Below, in pieces: positions 8,447 through 17,070 of a stretch of 64,000 nt of DNA. Origin of the DNA: Chlamydiota bacterium (lineage in GTDB: Bacteria; Chlamydiota; Chlamydiia; Chlamydiales; RGXB01); contig VGMG01000002.1 of the NCBI GenBank assembly GCA_016866495.1, forward strand, positions 1 to 64,000. The letters are read 5' to 3'. Made by a program: the position numbers and the translations under genes. Below the pieces are notes generated by a model. The model worked only from the letters and a program-made list of their open reading frames with translations. It had not been told where the DNA came from and did not search any database. Position 1 is the first letter of the stretch; the number at the start of each line of letters is the position of its first letter.

Positions 8447-8896
8447 GTGAACATCGAGGTTTTTGATAACCAAAGATCTCTTTTGGTTTCCAAAGAAAGG
8501 GTAGTCCACATTGTGGAGGCTACCCTTAATTTTCTAAAGATAACTACCGATATCCTCACCGTACACCTCGTTTCCAAACAGCGTATTAAAGAGTTGCATC
8601 TAGAACTTTTTAACGACCCCAGCGTGACCGACTGCATCACCCAACCTTTTGACCTCCCAAAAACCAAAAAAAAACCCCATTTCCTTGGCGAGGTATTCGT
8701 CTGTCCTTGGGTAGCAAAAACCTATGCCCAAAAAAAAGGGTTTGACCCCTACGATGAGTTGACTCTCTATATTATCCATACAATCCTACACTTAAGCGGC
8801 CTTGAGGATACGACCCCAGAAAAGGCTGCTAAAATGCGTGTTGCAGAAAAAAAAGTATTAGAGCATCTAAAAAGTAACAACATTCACCTTAAATGA
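8447..8896 (+). CDS. ybeY: rRNA maturation factor YbeY with altered metal site
   Basis: Member of the YbeY endoribonuclease family, involved in 16S rRNA 3' maturation and ribosome quality control. 149 residues, GTG start touching the preceding stop. The active-site stretch reads HTILHLSGLED: H111 and H115 keep the HxxxH zinc ligands, but the third ligand of the family signature (HGxLHLxGYDH) is Asp at 121 rather than His. The upstream GEVFVCP strand and the TDCITQPF segment correspond to the family's GDI and TDVLSFP motifs, both divergent. The stop overlaps the next gene by 4 bases. Activity may be retained, since Asp can serve as a zinc ligand, but this is untested. Confidence 0.85.
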   Translation: MNIEVFDNQRSLLVSKERVVHIVEATLNFLKITTDILTVHLVSKQRIKELHLELFNDPSVTDCITQPFDLPKTKKKPHFLGEVFVCPWVAKTYAQKKGFDPYDELTLYIIHTILHLSGLEDTTPEKAAKMRVAEKKVLEHLKSNNIHLK

Positions 8897-10218
8897 CACT
8901 TTTACTTATAATATCCTCTATCTTTCTTTTAGGATCGATCTCATTAGCGGCCATTATGACCGCGATCGCAAAAATCGGTTATCTTGAATTCAAAGAGGCT
9001 ATTAAGCGCCACCCCTATACCTTCTTTATTCTCCACCTCATTCAGAAGACCAATAAAGAGGATCGTATTGACGAGGTTTTAAACTTTATTTCTCAAACGC
9101 ACCAAATCGTAAGGCTTTGTTTTGGGATCTGTGGTACTTTGCTTGTCATCTCTCTTCCCTGGTTTAGACACTTCATCAGTGAAGGGCCCCAGGGGTTAGA
9201 GTTTACGGCCCTTTTTGTCTTGATGATTGTCTTTTTTTTACTGGCTTTGACGACCGTATTAGATACTTTAACCCATATCCTTACCTCGCTTGTCCCCTAT
9301 TCGGTCTTAAAAATTCTCTCCTGGATGGCCTATATCTTTTTGGTAGTCCTCTATCCACTGGTCCTTTTTACCCTTAAAATACAACGAAAACTCTCGAATG
9401 AAGGGGATTTTACGGGTAAAGGTGGAGCCGAAGTTCGCTTTCGCCGTCGCCTTATAGAGCTGTTGGATGAAACCGATAGCGAAAAGAGTTTGGATGACGA
9501 GGGTCAAAGGATCATGATCGCCATTTCAAATCTAGGAACCAGGCTTTGTAAAGAGGTCATGATTCCCAGGGTCAACATCACCTCATTAAACGAAAATACC
9601 CCCTTTAAGGTTGCAGCGGAAATTTTTCTTAAAGAAAACTACAGCCGGATTCCGATCTTCCACACATCGCCCGACGATATCATAGGGGTAGTCCACTTCA
9701 AAGATCTCTTTGGAAAACTTCATGAAAAAAAAGAGGGAATCGTCAAAGACCTCGTTCGACCTGTGTTATTTGCCCCTGAAACCAAAAAAATCTCTACACT
9801 ATTAAAAGAATTCCAAAAAAAGCAGATCCATATGGCGATTATCGTCGATGAATATGGTGGGACCGAAGGCTTAATCACGGTAGAAGACATTTTAGAGGAG
9901 ATTGTAGGAGATATCTTTGATGAGTATGACCACGATGAGATTGTCCACAAAGTCGACACAGAGCCCGACGGCTCTTTTCTTGTGGATGCAAAAATCAATC
10001 TTGTCGATATCGAGGCCATAACAGGCATCGTTTTTCCAAAACTTGTGGAGTATGATACTTTGGGTGGTTTTATCTATCATAAGGCCGGGACAATACCGGA
10101 AGTAGGCTACAAAATCTTCCTCGATAATTTTTCATTAGAGGTGATCCAAGGGAGCGACCGTGTAATCGACAAGGTTCGCTTAACACCTAATCCGCAAGCG
10201 GAAAACTTCTACGAATAG
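8893..10218 (+). CDS. CBS-domain membrane protein (CorC/HlyC family)
   Basis: 441 residues: an N-terminal membrane region with about four helices (residues 3-25, 70-95, 98-125, 130-160), then a CBS pair (about 205-325) and a C-terminal CorC/HlyC domain (about 345-430). Diagnostic motifs are VMIPRVNITSL at the start of the CBS pair, HMAIIVDEYGGTEGLITVEDI and GGFIYHKAGTIPEVG. The family is linked to Mg or Co efflux and to membrane-bound transport regulation. It overlaps ybeY by 4 bases, the same order I recall in Chlamydia. The true substrate is unknown. Confidence 0.85.
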   Translation: MTLLLIISSIFLLGSISLAAIMTAIAKIGYLEFKEAIKRHPYTFFILHLIQKTNKEDRIDEVLNFISQTHQIVRLCFGICGTLLVISLPWFRHFISEGPQGLEFTALFVLMIVFFLLALTTVLDTLTHILTSLVPYSVLKILSWMAYIFLVVLYPLVLFTLKIQRKLSNEGDFTGKGGAEVRFRRRLIELLDETDSEKSLDDEGQRIMIAISNLGTRLCKEVMIPRVNITSLNENTPFKVAAEIFLKENYSRIPIFHTSPDDIIGVVHFKDLFGKLHEKKEGIVKDLVRPVLFAPETKKISTLLKEFQKKQIHMAIIVDEYGGTEGLITVEDILEEIVGDIFDEYDHDEIVHKVDTEPDGSFLVDAKINLVDIEAITGIVFPKLVEYDTLGGFIYHKAGTIPEVGYKIFLDNFSLEVIQGSDRVIDKVRLTPNPQAENFYE

Positions 10219-10265
10219 GGCTTATAAAAAAATTTTCCCTACCTCTTTTTCTAGTTTCATAAAAG

Positions 10266-10294
10266 TTGACTCAAGGGAAAATTCTTGGTATACT
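10266..10294 (+). promoter_or_regulatory. Near-consensus sigma-70-type promoter
   Basis: TTGACT at 10266-10271 and TATACT at 10289-10294 are 17 bases apart. This would start transcription near 10301, about 24 bases before the ATG at 10325, and separates the following gene from the ybeY/CBS operon. Confidence 0.72.
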
Positions 10295-10324
10295 TAGGGC
10301 TTATTTTTTCTTTAGGATACCTTC

Positions 10325-12073
10325 ATGGCCCGTGCCGTCACATTCGTTGAACCGAAACAAATATCAGCCGGAACAAAAGCCTCCTTCCGCTTTCTTTTTG
10401 TTACCGATATAGCATTGCCCCAAAAAAGTTTGATTCGCTTTGATCTTGGTATAAACGATCCTAATAAGGATTTTGAAATCCCTACGACCAACCTTAAAGA
10501 GCAGCAAAACTGTATTTGGTTGACCTTAAGCGATAGCAAAGTGATTGAAGGAAAGCAAAAAAAGGATCTTGAGGGGCGCCCCGTATTTGATTTTGTTTTA
10601 CCCAAACCTCTAGAGGTGGGGGAAAAGCTCATGATTGTTTTGGGATCTCAAATAGCCGAAAAAGCAAAAGAGTTTGGTACCCGTGCCCCCCTTAAAGCAC
10701 AACGCAAGCGCCCTATACACCTCTACATTGACCCTAAAGGCAAAGGGGATTTTAGTGAACCTTATACCTTTAACCTTGATATCAAGGGAGCAGAGCTAAA
10801 AAATATCCGCATATTGGCACCCTCCTTAGTATCGAGAAACCAACGTTTTGATGTCGTTATTCGATTTGAAGACCAATATTCAAACCTCACCTCAAATGCT
10901 CCCAAGGATACACTGATAGAGTTTTCTCATGATCGATTGCGAGACAATTTAAAGATGCGCCTTTTTGTATCTGAGTCTGGAGTTACTTGCCTTCCGAATC
11001 TCTACTTTAACGAGCCGGGTGTGTATCGCCTCAGTTTTAAAAATACATTGACCTCAGAGATCACCCTTTCGCACCCCATCTTTTGTCAAGCAGAAGAGGG
11101 AGACCAGGCGTTCTATGGGTCTTTTCAGGGAATGCGTCCAATCGAATCGTTGGATCAGGTGGAAGTGCTTTTGCGGGAGGCTCGAGATACAGAGCATCTT
11201 CAATTTTTTTCCCTCTCACCACAAGATTCTGAAACAGATACAAGTAACGAGCTCTGGAAAGAGATCCAAACCTACACAGCAGAGTTTAATGAAGAGGATC
11301 GCTTTGTCACGTTTTTAGGGTTCACCTATAATACCCAAGAACCCCAGGAAGGGAATAAAATTATCCTTTTCTCAAAAGACCAGAAACCGATCTATCGAAG
11401 GAAAGAGACAAAGACCTCCTCTTTGTCTAAAATATTGAAGGCGCATATCCCCAAAGATCTTTTCATCGTAAGCTTAGATCCCTCTCAAAAACTTGTAGAA
11501 GAGTTTGAAAAAGGGGTGGTGTATCGTCCCCAAAAGCACAAAGAGATTTTTAAACTCTATGATGAGGGGAAAAGATTTGCCCTCATCGGTGAGGATTTGA
11601 CCTGCATTTTGGCAAATCAACTCAATCGGGATACTCTTATTGCAGCGATCGAAAATCGTAAAACTTTTGCATCGATTAACGGTCGCATGTTGGCGCAATT
11701 TTCTATTGCGACCCAACCAATCGGGTCTGTATTAACAACAAAATCCAGACCAGGATTGATGTACGTACGCCACTTAAAAGGATTTATAGCGGGAAATAAA
11801 CCCTTTAAAGAGCTTACCATCTATCGTAACGACCAGCCTGTCATCACACTAAAAAATCTCGATTCCTTTGTAGAGTTTGAAGAATATGACGAATCGAAGC
11901 TAGATCAAGCTCTGATTCATGAGGCCCATGGAGTAAGATTCTGCTATTACTATCTTAAAGCCATACAAGAGGACGGTGCATATCTTATCACCTCACCTAT
12001 CTTTATTGAAGATAATGAGCATCAAGATCATGATGAGCAATCAGCAAAAAAGAAGGTCGTCTCTAAAAAATAA
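10325..12073 (+). CDS. DUF3604/PHP-like protein with degenerate active site
   Basis: 582 residues, cytosolic, no signal peptide. Order and spacing resemble DUF3604, a PHP-related metallo-phosphoesterase-like family: FYGSFQGM near residue 262 sits where YxGDLHxHT is expected, FSLSPQDSE near 293 where ALTDHD is expected, and RFVTFLGFTYN near 325 where FxxFxGYEW is expected. The metal-binding His and Asp residues are therefore missing. The N-terminal 240 residues are beta-rich and end in a lysine-rich tail follows the C-terminus. It has its own strong promoter. I believe Chlamydia has a conserved hypothetical at the same position. A structural or binding role rather than catalysis is inferred. 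Confidence 0.6.
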   Translation: MARAVTFVEPKQISAGTKASFRFLFVTDIALPQKSLIRFDLGINDPNKDFEIPTTNLKEQQNCIWLTLSDSKVIEGKQKKDLEGRPVFDFVLPKPLEVGEKLMIVLGSQIAEKAKEFGTRAPLKAQRKRPIHLYIDPKGKGDFSEPYTFNLDIKGAELKNIRILAPSLVSRNQRFDVVIRFEDQYSNLTSNAPKDTLIEFSHDRLRDNLKMRLFVSESGVTCLPNLYFNEPGVYRLSFKNTLTSEITLSHPIFCQAEEGDQAFYGSFQGMRPIESLDQVEVLLREARDTEHLQFFSLSPQDSETDTSNELWKEIQTYTAEFNEEDRFVTFLGFTYNTQEPQEGNKIILFSKDQKPIYRRKETKTSSLSKILKAHIPKDLFIVSLDPSQKLVEEFEKGVVYRPQKHKEIFKLYDEGKRFALIGEDLTCILANQLNRDTLIAAIENRKTFASINGRMLAQFSIATQPIGSVLTTKSRPGLMYVRHLKGFIAGNKPFKELTIYRNDQPVITLKNLDSFVEFEEYDESKLDQALIHEAHGVRFCYYYLKAIQEDGAYLITSPIFIEDNEHQDHDEQSAKKKVVSKK

Positions 12074-12096
12074 TTGGTTATTTTTTTTCCTTTTTT

Positions 12097-12118
12097 CTGG
12101 GGCATATTTTTGCTCCAG
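12097..12118. other. Eight-base-pair hairpin between convergent genes
   Basis: CTGGGGCA and TGCTCCAG pair with one G-U, around a TATTTT loop. The T tract lies on the 5' side on the plus strand, so this is not a classical intrinsic terminator for either flanking gene, though it may still limit read-through between them. Confidence 0.35.
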
Positions 12119-12135
12119 AGTTGTAAGGGGAAATT

Positions 12136-12594
12136 TTAGTAATTTTTTGTATTAATTCTCACTTTTTTTTTAAAAAACCAGACCCTAAAAAATCCACAGC
12201 AATTTTTTTCTCTTTCCTCTTTTTTTTCGACCGTATCTTCCAAAAGAGCTTCCGGCAATTTCTTTATGACGGAAATCGATTCTAATTCCATACTATTGAC
12301 AGTTTCGGGTGGTTGAAAAGACAGTTGTACAATAGAATTAGAACCTGTAAATGCATCGACCTCCTTACATAAAATTTTCTCCTCACTAAGCCGTTCCACA
12401 CGCCCTTTAAGAGATTTTTGTGTGGGAGATGGGGGCGCATTTTCTAGTATGGACGCTTTTGCTACCTGTAAAAAACCCTCATCATCAGACCCCTCCTCTT
12501 GGGGCCTCCCTTTCGGGTCTAAGTAAATTACTGCAAAATCTTCATCCAAGTAGAAATCGACATTTTCAAGGTCGGGTGTTGTCATTCTATTCAT
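12136..12594 (-). CDS. Hypothetical acidic protein, 152 residues
   Basis: Not recognised. The first 120 residues are acidic (for example FYLDEDFAVIYLDP and EEGSDDEGF) and the last 25 are strongly basic with a CCGFFRVWFFKKK stretch, a split charge pattern. There is no signal peptide or clear membrane helix. It is the only minus-strand gene between 1 and 23 kb and is isolated between two plus-strand genes. The ATG at 12594 is preceded by AAAGGG. Lineage-specific, and possibly a secreted effector, but nothing in the sequence proves that. Confidence 0.6.
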   Translation of the reverse strand: MNRMTTPDLENVDFYLDEDFAVIYLDPKGRPQEEGSDDEGFLQVAKASILENAPPSPTQKSLKGRVERLSEEKILCKEVDAFTGSNSIVQLSFQPPETVNSMELESISVIKKLPEALLEDTVEKKEEREKNCCGFFRVWFFKKKVRINTKNY

Positions 12595-12696
12595 CCCTTT
12601 TAATAATTATCTATTCCTTAAAAAGCCGCATCTTAATGAGAACTTTAAGAACACAAACAATAGCTCAATTAATTATTTATTGATAGAATCATTTCT

Positions 12697-13302
12697 ATGC
12701 AGAAAACCTTAATACTGGCCTCTAATTCAAAAAGAAGGAGACAGATACTAGAAAAAATTCGATTACGACATAGGGTAATCCCCTCTTTTTTTGATGAAGA
12801 TCAGATTCCTCTTTCCCACGGGGTGGAGAATTACTCCCTTGAGGTAGCACTTGCTAAAGGTCGATTGATAGCAGAAAAACACCCCAAAGATTGGGTCTTA
12901 TCAGCTGATACCTCGGTCTATTTTAAGGAGCAACACCTAAATAAACCCCGATCGCTAGGTGAAGCAGAGCAGATGCTTTTCTCCCTCCAAGGACAAGACC
13001 ATATTGTTACTAGTGCGATGGCGTTGTTTCATCAAAATAGGGTATTTTCTATAGCCCATTTCAACAGAGTTTTTTTCAAATCTTTAAATTCTGACTGGAT
13101 TCGATATTACCATAGTACTATAGATGTATTAGATGCTGCAGGAAGCTACATGATTGACGGTTTGAGTTCTCTTTTTATTGAAAAAATAGAAGGAACCCAG
13201 GAATCGGTCATGGGCTTACCCGTGCACCTCTTAGAAGATCTTATCAAAAAACATGGAGGCCAGTTGTGCGATTTTTCAGACTATTCTCTTCAATCGCCCT
13301 AA
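12697..13302 (+). CDS. maf: Maf-family nucleotide pyrophosphatase
   Basis: Maf/YhdE/YceF-type nucleoside triphosphate pyrophosphatase, thought to remove non-canonical nucleotides and originally named for septum inhibition. Opening LILASNSKRRRQIL (canonical LASxSPRR) is present near residue 5, VLSADTSVYF near 68 matches the catalytic ADT motif, and GSYMIDGLSSLFIEKIEG near 148 matches the C-terminal signature. 201 residues. Its last 37 bases overlap the next gene in another frame. Confidence 0.9.
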   Translation: MQKTLILASNSKRRRQILEKIRLRHRVIPSFFDEDQIPLSHGVENYSLEVALAKGRLIAEKHPKDWVLSADTSVYFKEQHLNKPRSLGEAEQMLFSLQGQDHIVTSAMALFHQNRVFSIAHFNRVFFKSLNSDWIRYYHSTIDVLDAAGSYMIDGLSSLFIEKIEGTQESVMGLPVHLLEDLIKKHGGQLCDFSDYSLQSP

Positions 13303-14945
13303 TTTTTTGCTCAACAGCCTATTCGATATCCGAAACGGCGCAAAAGCAAATTCTCCACCTTGCAGCTGTGGGCGAAATTGATGAGGCGATCAAAGCTTAC
13401 CTTCAACATTCTCAAACAAGTAAAGAACACTCTATCGACCTTTTGGAGCAAATCGGAACAAAAATCATTCAATTAGGTTTTAAAACGCAAGATCCCGAGA
13501 CTTGTCTTTTGTCCTTATTTGGTGCGAATATTGCCCGTTTACCAGTGGATCGAAAATTTTTAACAAGGGCATTTAAGAGCTCCAACCCGTTGTTGCAAAG
13601 CGCCGCTTTACAGACTCTATCGATGGAGGAGATGGATGACACCGAAAATATCCTCAAAGAGGGGGTAAAATCCGATTTTTTAATGATTCGGCTAGAGACT
13701 CTTTTTCAACTAGTCCAAAGGCACTCCAGACACGCTATGGGTCTTGTAGAATCCTTAAAAAATATTCTCCACCCTCAACTCCACTTTTTCTTCCCGGAGT
13801 TTTATGCACTTGATGGAAGTGATGAATCGATTAATATCTTAAAACAGATGACGCATGACCCGAATATTTTTGTAAGGGTTAGCGCTATACTTTCGGCTGT
13901 AAAGTACGATCGGGATACTCTACTACCCGTGATTAGAGCCGTTGTAACCCACCCTCATCCGGTTGAGCAAGAAGCTGCCGCATTTGCTTTAGGTTTTTTT
14001 AAAGACATCGATGCTAAAATTAAATTAGAACGACTTACCAAATCCCCCAGCCCAGATGTGCGGTTAGCCGCCTCTTTATCCCTATTGAAGCTTGGTTTTT
14101 TCGAACATAAAGAGGAGATCGTCCGATTGGCTAAATCTGGTCACCCTTTTGCTATTTCAACATTATCAGAAGTGGGCGGAGGAAACCAAGAGTTGGTAGA
14201 GCTGTTGAAAAGCCCCCATCACATGACCCGTTATCGTGCAGCTTATGCGCTTTTAAAGCAAAGAGATCCCCGTTGTGTCCCTACAATAACCGAAATTCTG
14301 GTCACTCCGACCTACGATTTAAACCTAGTTCCCTTTTTCAGCCCAGCAAGAAGCCTCTCTAGCTTTGAATCCTATTTCGGACCAATAAAAGAGACAGAAC
14401 TCAAGAATTCCATAGCCTCGTATACGAATTATATAAAACAATCCCTACTCATCGAAGCTTTAGACCTTGGAGAGTCCTACTTTCTCAACATAGCAACAAC
14501 TTTATTGTCTTTAAAAAAATCGGAAATGATCCCCATTCTTGTGAGACTTTTAGAAAATCTCCAATCTAAAGAGGCTATAGAATTACTAAAAAAATCGACA
14601 CAAATGCCCGGAGCCCCATTCATAAGATCTTATGCAAACCTAGCTATGTATCGTTTGGGAAATTTTAAAGAGTTTGATAAAGCAACTATTGAATTTGTGA
14701 AGGACTCGGTTTCGAACGAAATGATCTCTTTTCAGCCCTTAGATCTTGATCCGAGAAACAAAACTCAAAAAAATGCCTTCCAGCTCACCCCCTCAGAAAG
14801 ATCCCAGCTCCTTTTAGAGACCTTTGAAGCCCTATTAGTGCGTCATGAAAGTGAAGGAATTGATCTTATTTTAGAATGTATATTGAAAGGTCACCCCAAT
14901 AACAGGTATGCTTTAGCTGGATTACTCTTAAAGATGATACAGTGA
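13266..14945 (+). CDS. Secreted HEAT-repeat-like protein
   Basis: 559 residues with a clear signal peptide (MRFFRLFSSIALIFCSTAYS), which supports the GTG start at 13266 even though it overlaps maf. The rest is alpha-helical with HEAT-like repeats, for example FVRVSAILSAVKYD, VEQEAAAFALGFF and DVRLAASLSLLKLG between residues 200 and 290. Such solenoids mediate protein binding. The stop overlaps the next gene, an outer membrane barrel, by 4 bases, so a periplasmic role in its assembly or function is a reasonable inference. No enzymatic motif seen. Confidence 0.7.
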   Translation: MRFFRLFSSIALIFCSTAYSISETAQKQILHLAAVGEIDEAIKAYLQHSQTSKEHSIDLLEQIGTKIIQLGFKTQDPETCLLSLFGANIARLPVDRKFLTRAFKSSNPLLQSAALQTLSMEEMDDTENILKEGVKSDFLMIRLETLFQLVQRHSRHAMGLVESLKNILHPQLHFFFPEFYALDGSDESINILKQMTHDPNIFVRVSAILSAVKYDRDTLLPVIRAVVTHPHPVEQEAAAFALGFFKDIDAKIKLERLTKSPSPDVRLAASLSLLKLGFFEHKEEIVRLAKSGHPFAISTLSEVGGGNQELVELLKSPHHMTRYRAAYALLKQRDPRCVPTITEILVTPTYDLNLVPFFSPARSLSSFESYFGPIKETELKNSIASYTNYIKQSLLIEALDLGESYFLNIATTLLSLKKSEMIPILVRLLENLQSKEAIELLKKSTQMPGAPFIRSYANLAMYRLGNFKEFDKATIEFVKDSVSNEMISFQPLDLDPRNKTQKNAFQLTPSERSQLLLETFEALLVRHESEGIDLILECILKGHPNNRYALAGLLLKMIQ

Positions 14946-16969
14946 AAATAGCTTGGTGGCTTTTGGCTATCACCCCCCTTTTTGCCCAAGTAAAGATCTA
15001 CTTAAACGATCTTCAAGTGGTGAACGACCGTTATGAGACTCATAACGGTGGTCTTTTTTTCTCCAACACATTGGATCTGCAAGCGCAAAATATCTCCTTC
15101 GACCAAAAAAAAGGGATTCTGGAAGCAAGTGAAAACCTTTTGTTCATATTAAATGGACAAATTTTTGTTGCAAAAAGCCTCTTCATAGATTTAACAACAC
15201 AAACAGGCTATTTCGAAGATCTCACCTTCAAAATCAATTCTTTGTATATCCAAACGAAAAAAACAGGGCTCGACGAGAATAAATCCATCACTTTTGAACG
15301 TGTGGAAATCACTCCATTCGATCAGCCACCCCTTTTATTCTCGTTCCAAGTTCTTAAAGGATCTGTAGATCAACAAAAAAATTTAGAGGCGCAATCCATA
15401 TCTGCACAGCTCATCGGTGCTCCGGTCTTTTTCTTGCCTAAAATAAAATGGAATCTAGATCAGCTGCCCAGTAAAGGGGTGCGCTACTTTTTCATGTTTA
15501 ACCAGGGCCAGAACCCCCTTTTCTCTTTTCGCTACCCAATACTATCAGAAGAGAATTACAAGGCTCTTTTTAGATTTGATTATCGTATTGCAAAAGGGTT
15601 CGGGACAGCTGTAGAAACTCAAGTTAAGGCCAATCATGATCGACTCAAATTCTGGACTCAAAATTTTTTAGATTACGACACCTTTTTTAACGATAACAAT
15701 ACTCGAATCCTCCAGTTGCGTTACCGATTAAAAGGGGTTTTGGATGCCTTTCCTAAAGACGAGGATCTCAACCTCAAATTTCAATACGATGTCCAATCTG
15801 ATAGAAATTTACGATTGAATTTTTATGCCGCACAATTCGAGGCAAGAGACGTGATGCGCACAGAGGGTGTTTTAGGATTGAAAAAATTCGATTCAGAAAA
15901 CTTTTTGGCTTTTCGCCCAAGAGCTAATACCTATGAAAGTTTTAGCCAGCAGCTCCCCTCTCTAAAAGTCCAACTCGACCCTATTGTTTTTAAACCTTTG
16001 GGTCTACACTTTAATAACACCTTTGATTTGAGTTACCAAGATTACACTTTTTCTGACAACTTACTGCAAAATGTCCTCCCGTTTCATGCAGGAAGGTTGC
16101 AAACTACTCAAAGACTCGATTTGCCGCTCCATTTTGGTCCATTAAAAATTGAGCCAGATGGTCTATTTAGCGCAATATACTACAATAACACTCCTCATAG
16201 ATCCGATAAGACCCTAGTCTACTTCAATTATGGGATCAGAGCATCGGCTATTCTTGATAACGGGTCACCTCAAAATCACCACGTGATACAACCCTATATA
16301 GACTTTCATGCCTACTCGAGACCGACAATTTCTAAAAATGAGCGATACATTTTTTCCCTTTATGACGGAATCTACCAGATCCAGGAGCTGAAAACAGGCA
16401 TTCTGCAGACACTAACGTTCGAATCTTTACAATCCACATGTACATGGGATCTAGTGGGCTTCAACTTTTTTGACCAATCGACCTTTAATGTCGCATTTCC
16501 AAAATGTAAAAGTTTTTTTACCGTAGAAACACCCTGGTGCACCTTTAAGAATATTTTTGGTTATAATTTTCAAAAAAACTCCATTGATTTATTCAATTTG
16601 GAATGGGGATGGACTTTCAAAAAAGATTTCGCTTTCCATTTGGATTGGCTTTATAGAGGGCCCTTTGAATGGAAAAAAGATGACAAGGAAAACTACCAGC
16701 TCGACATGGCATACCCAATTGACACTTTGGCACTCACCCCCCTCTCAGATCGTAGAAATACTTTTATTAGTCGGCTAGAGTGGCACTTTTTTCCCAATTG
16801 GACGGTCCGTTTTGAGCACCACAATGGATTTTGGAGGAGTACAGAGCCCCCTTACCTTGAATTTCGGGCTTCAATTTCAACAATCTATCGGTCAAGCTTG
16901 GACATCAACTTCTCTGTTATAAAATCGGTCAATGACGTGCAGGTTCTGTTCAGTTTGAATTTGGTTTAA
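14942..16969 (+). CDS. LptD-like outer membrane protein
   Basis: 675 residues: a short signal peptide (MKIAWWLLAITPLFAQ), an OstA/LptA-like beta domain at about 20-150, and a long beta-rich barrel region ending in aromatic-alternating strands. The layout and the segment VIQPYIDFHAYSRPT near residue 447 suit LptD, the translocon that inserts lipopolysaccharide into the outer leaflet. Cysteines are few and the disulphide pattern of E. coli LptD is not obvious. The start is GTG in a 4-base overlap with the HEAT-like gene. Alternative: another OstA-related outer membrane protein. Confidence 0.6.
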   Translation: MKIAWWLLAITPLFAQVKIYLNDLQVVNDRYETHNGGLFFSNTLDLQAQNISFDQKKGILEASENLLFILNGQIFVAKSLFIDLTTQTGYFEDLTFKINSLYIQTKKTGLDENKSITFERVEITPFDQPPLLFSFQVLKGSVDQQKNLEAQSISAQLIGAPVFFLPKIKWNLDQLPSKGVRYFFMFNQGQNPLFSFRYPILSEENYKALFRFDYRIAKGFGTAVETQVKANHDRLKFWTQNFLDYDTFFNDNNTRILQLRYRLKGVLDAFPKDEDLNLKFQYDVQSDRNLRLNFYAAQFEARDVMRTEGVLGLKKFDSENFLAFRPRANTYESFSQQLPSLKVQLDPIVFKPLGLHFNNTFDLSYQDYTFSDNLLQNVLPFHAGRLQTTQRLDLPLHFGPLKIEPDGLFSAIYYNNTPHRSDKTLVYFNYGIRASAILDNGSPQNHHVIQPYIDFHAYSRPTISKNERYIFSLYDGIYQIQELKTGILQTLTFESLQSTCTWDLVGFNFFDQSTFNVAFPKCKSFFTVETPWCTFKNIFGYNFQKNSIDLFNLEWGWTFKKDFAFHLDWLYRGPFEWKKDDKENYQLDMAYPIDTLALTPLSDRRNTFISRLEWHFFPNWTVRFEHHNGFWRSTEPPYLEFRASISTIYRSSLDINFSVIKSVNDVQVLFSLNLV

Positions 16970-17030
16970 AAATTTACTTAACCATTTATTCGTCTAAATT
17001 TTAAAAAAAAGATCCCTCAGAAGAACTCTA

Positions 17031-17059
17031 TTGCAAAAGGGATCTAAAAGGGCTAAAAT
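17031..17059 (+). promoter_or_regulatory. Possible promoter for tpiA operon with very short leader
   Basis: TTGCAA at 17031-17036 and TAAAAT at 17054-17059 are 17 bases apart. Transcription would start only about 5 bases before ATG at 17071, and no Shine-Dalgarno sequence precedes that ATG. GATCCCT and AGGGATC, an inverted repeat at 17011-17045, straddle the -35 region. Confidence 0.4.
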
Positions 17060-17070
17060 GGTATTGATAC

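Noticed and set aside
8446-8896. Frameshift in ybeY to explain the missing histidine
   Set aside because: The frame is continuous with family-like sequence on both sides of Asp121, so a substitution is the simpler reading.
12097-12118. Hairpin as terminator of the DUF3604-like gene
   Set aside because: The T tract is on the wrong side of the stem for either strand.
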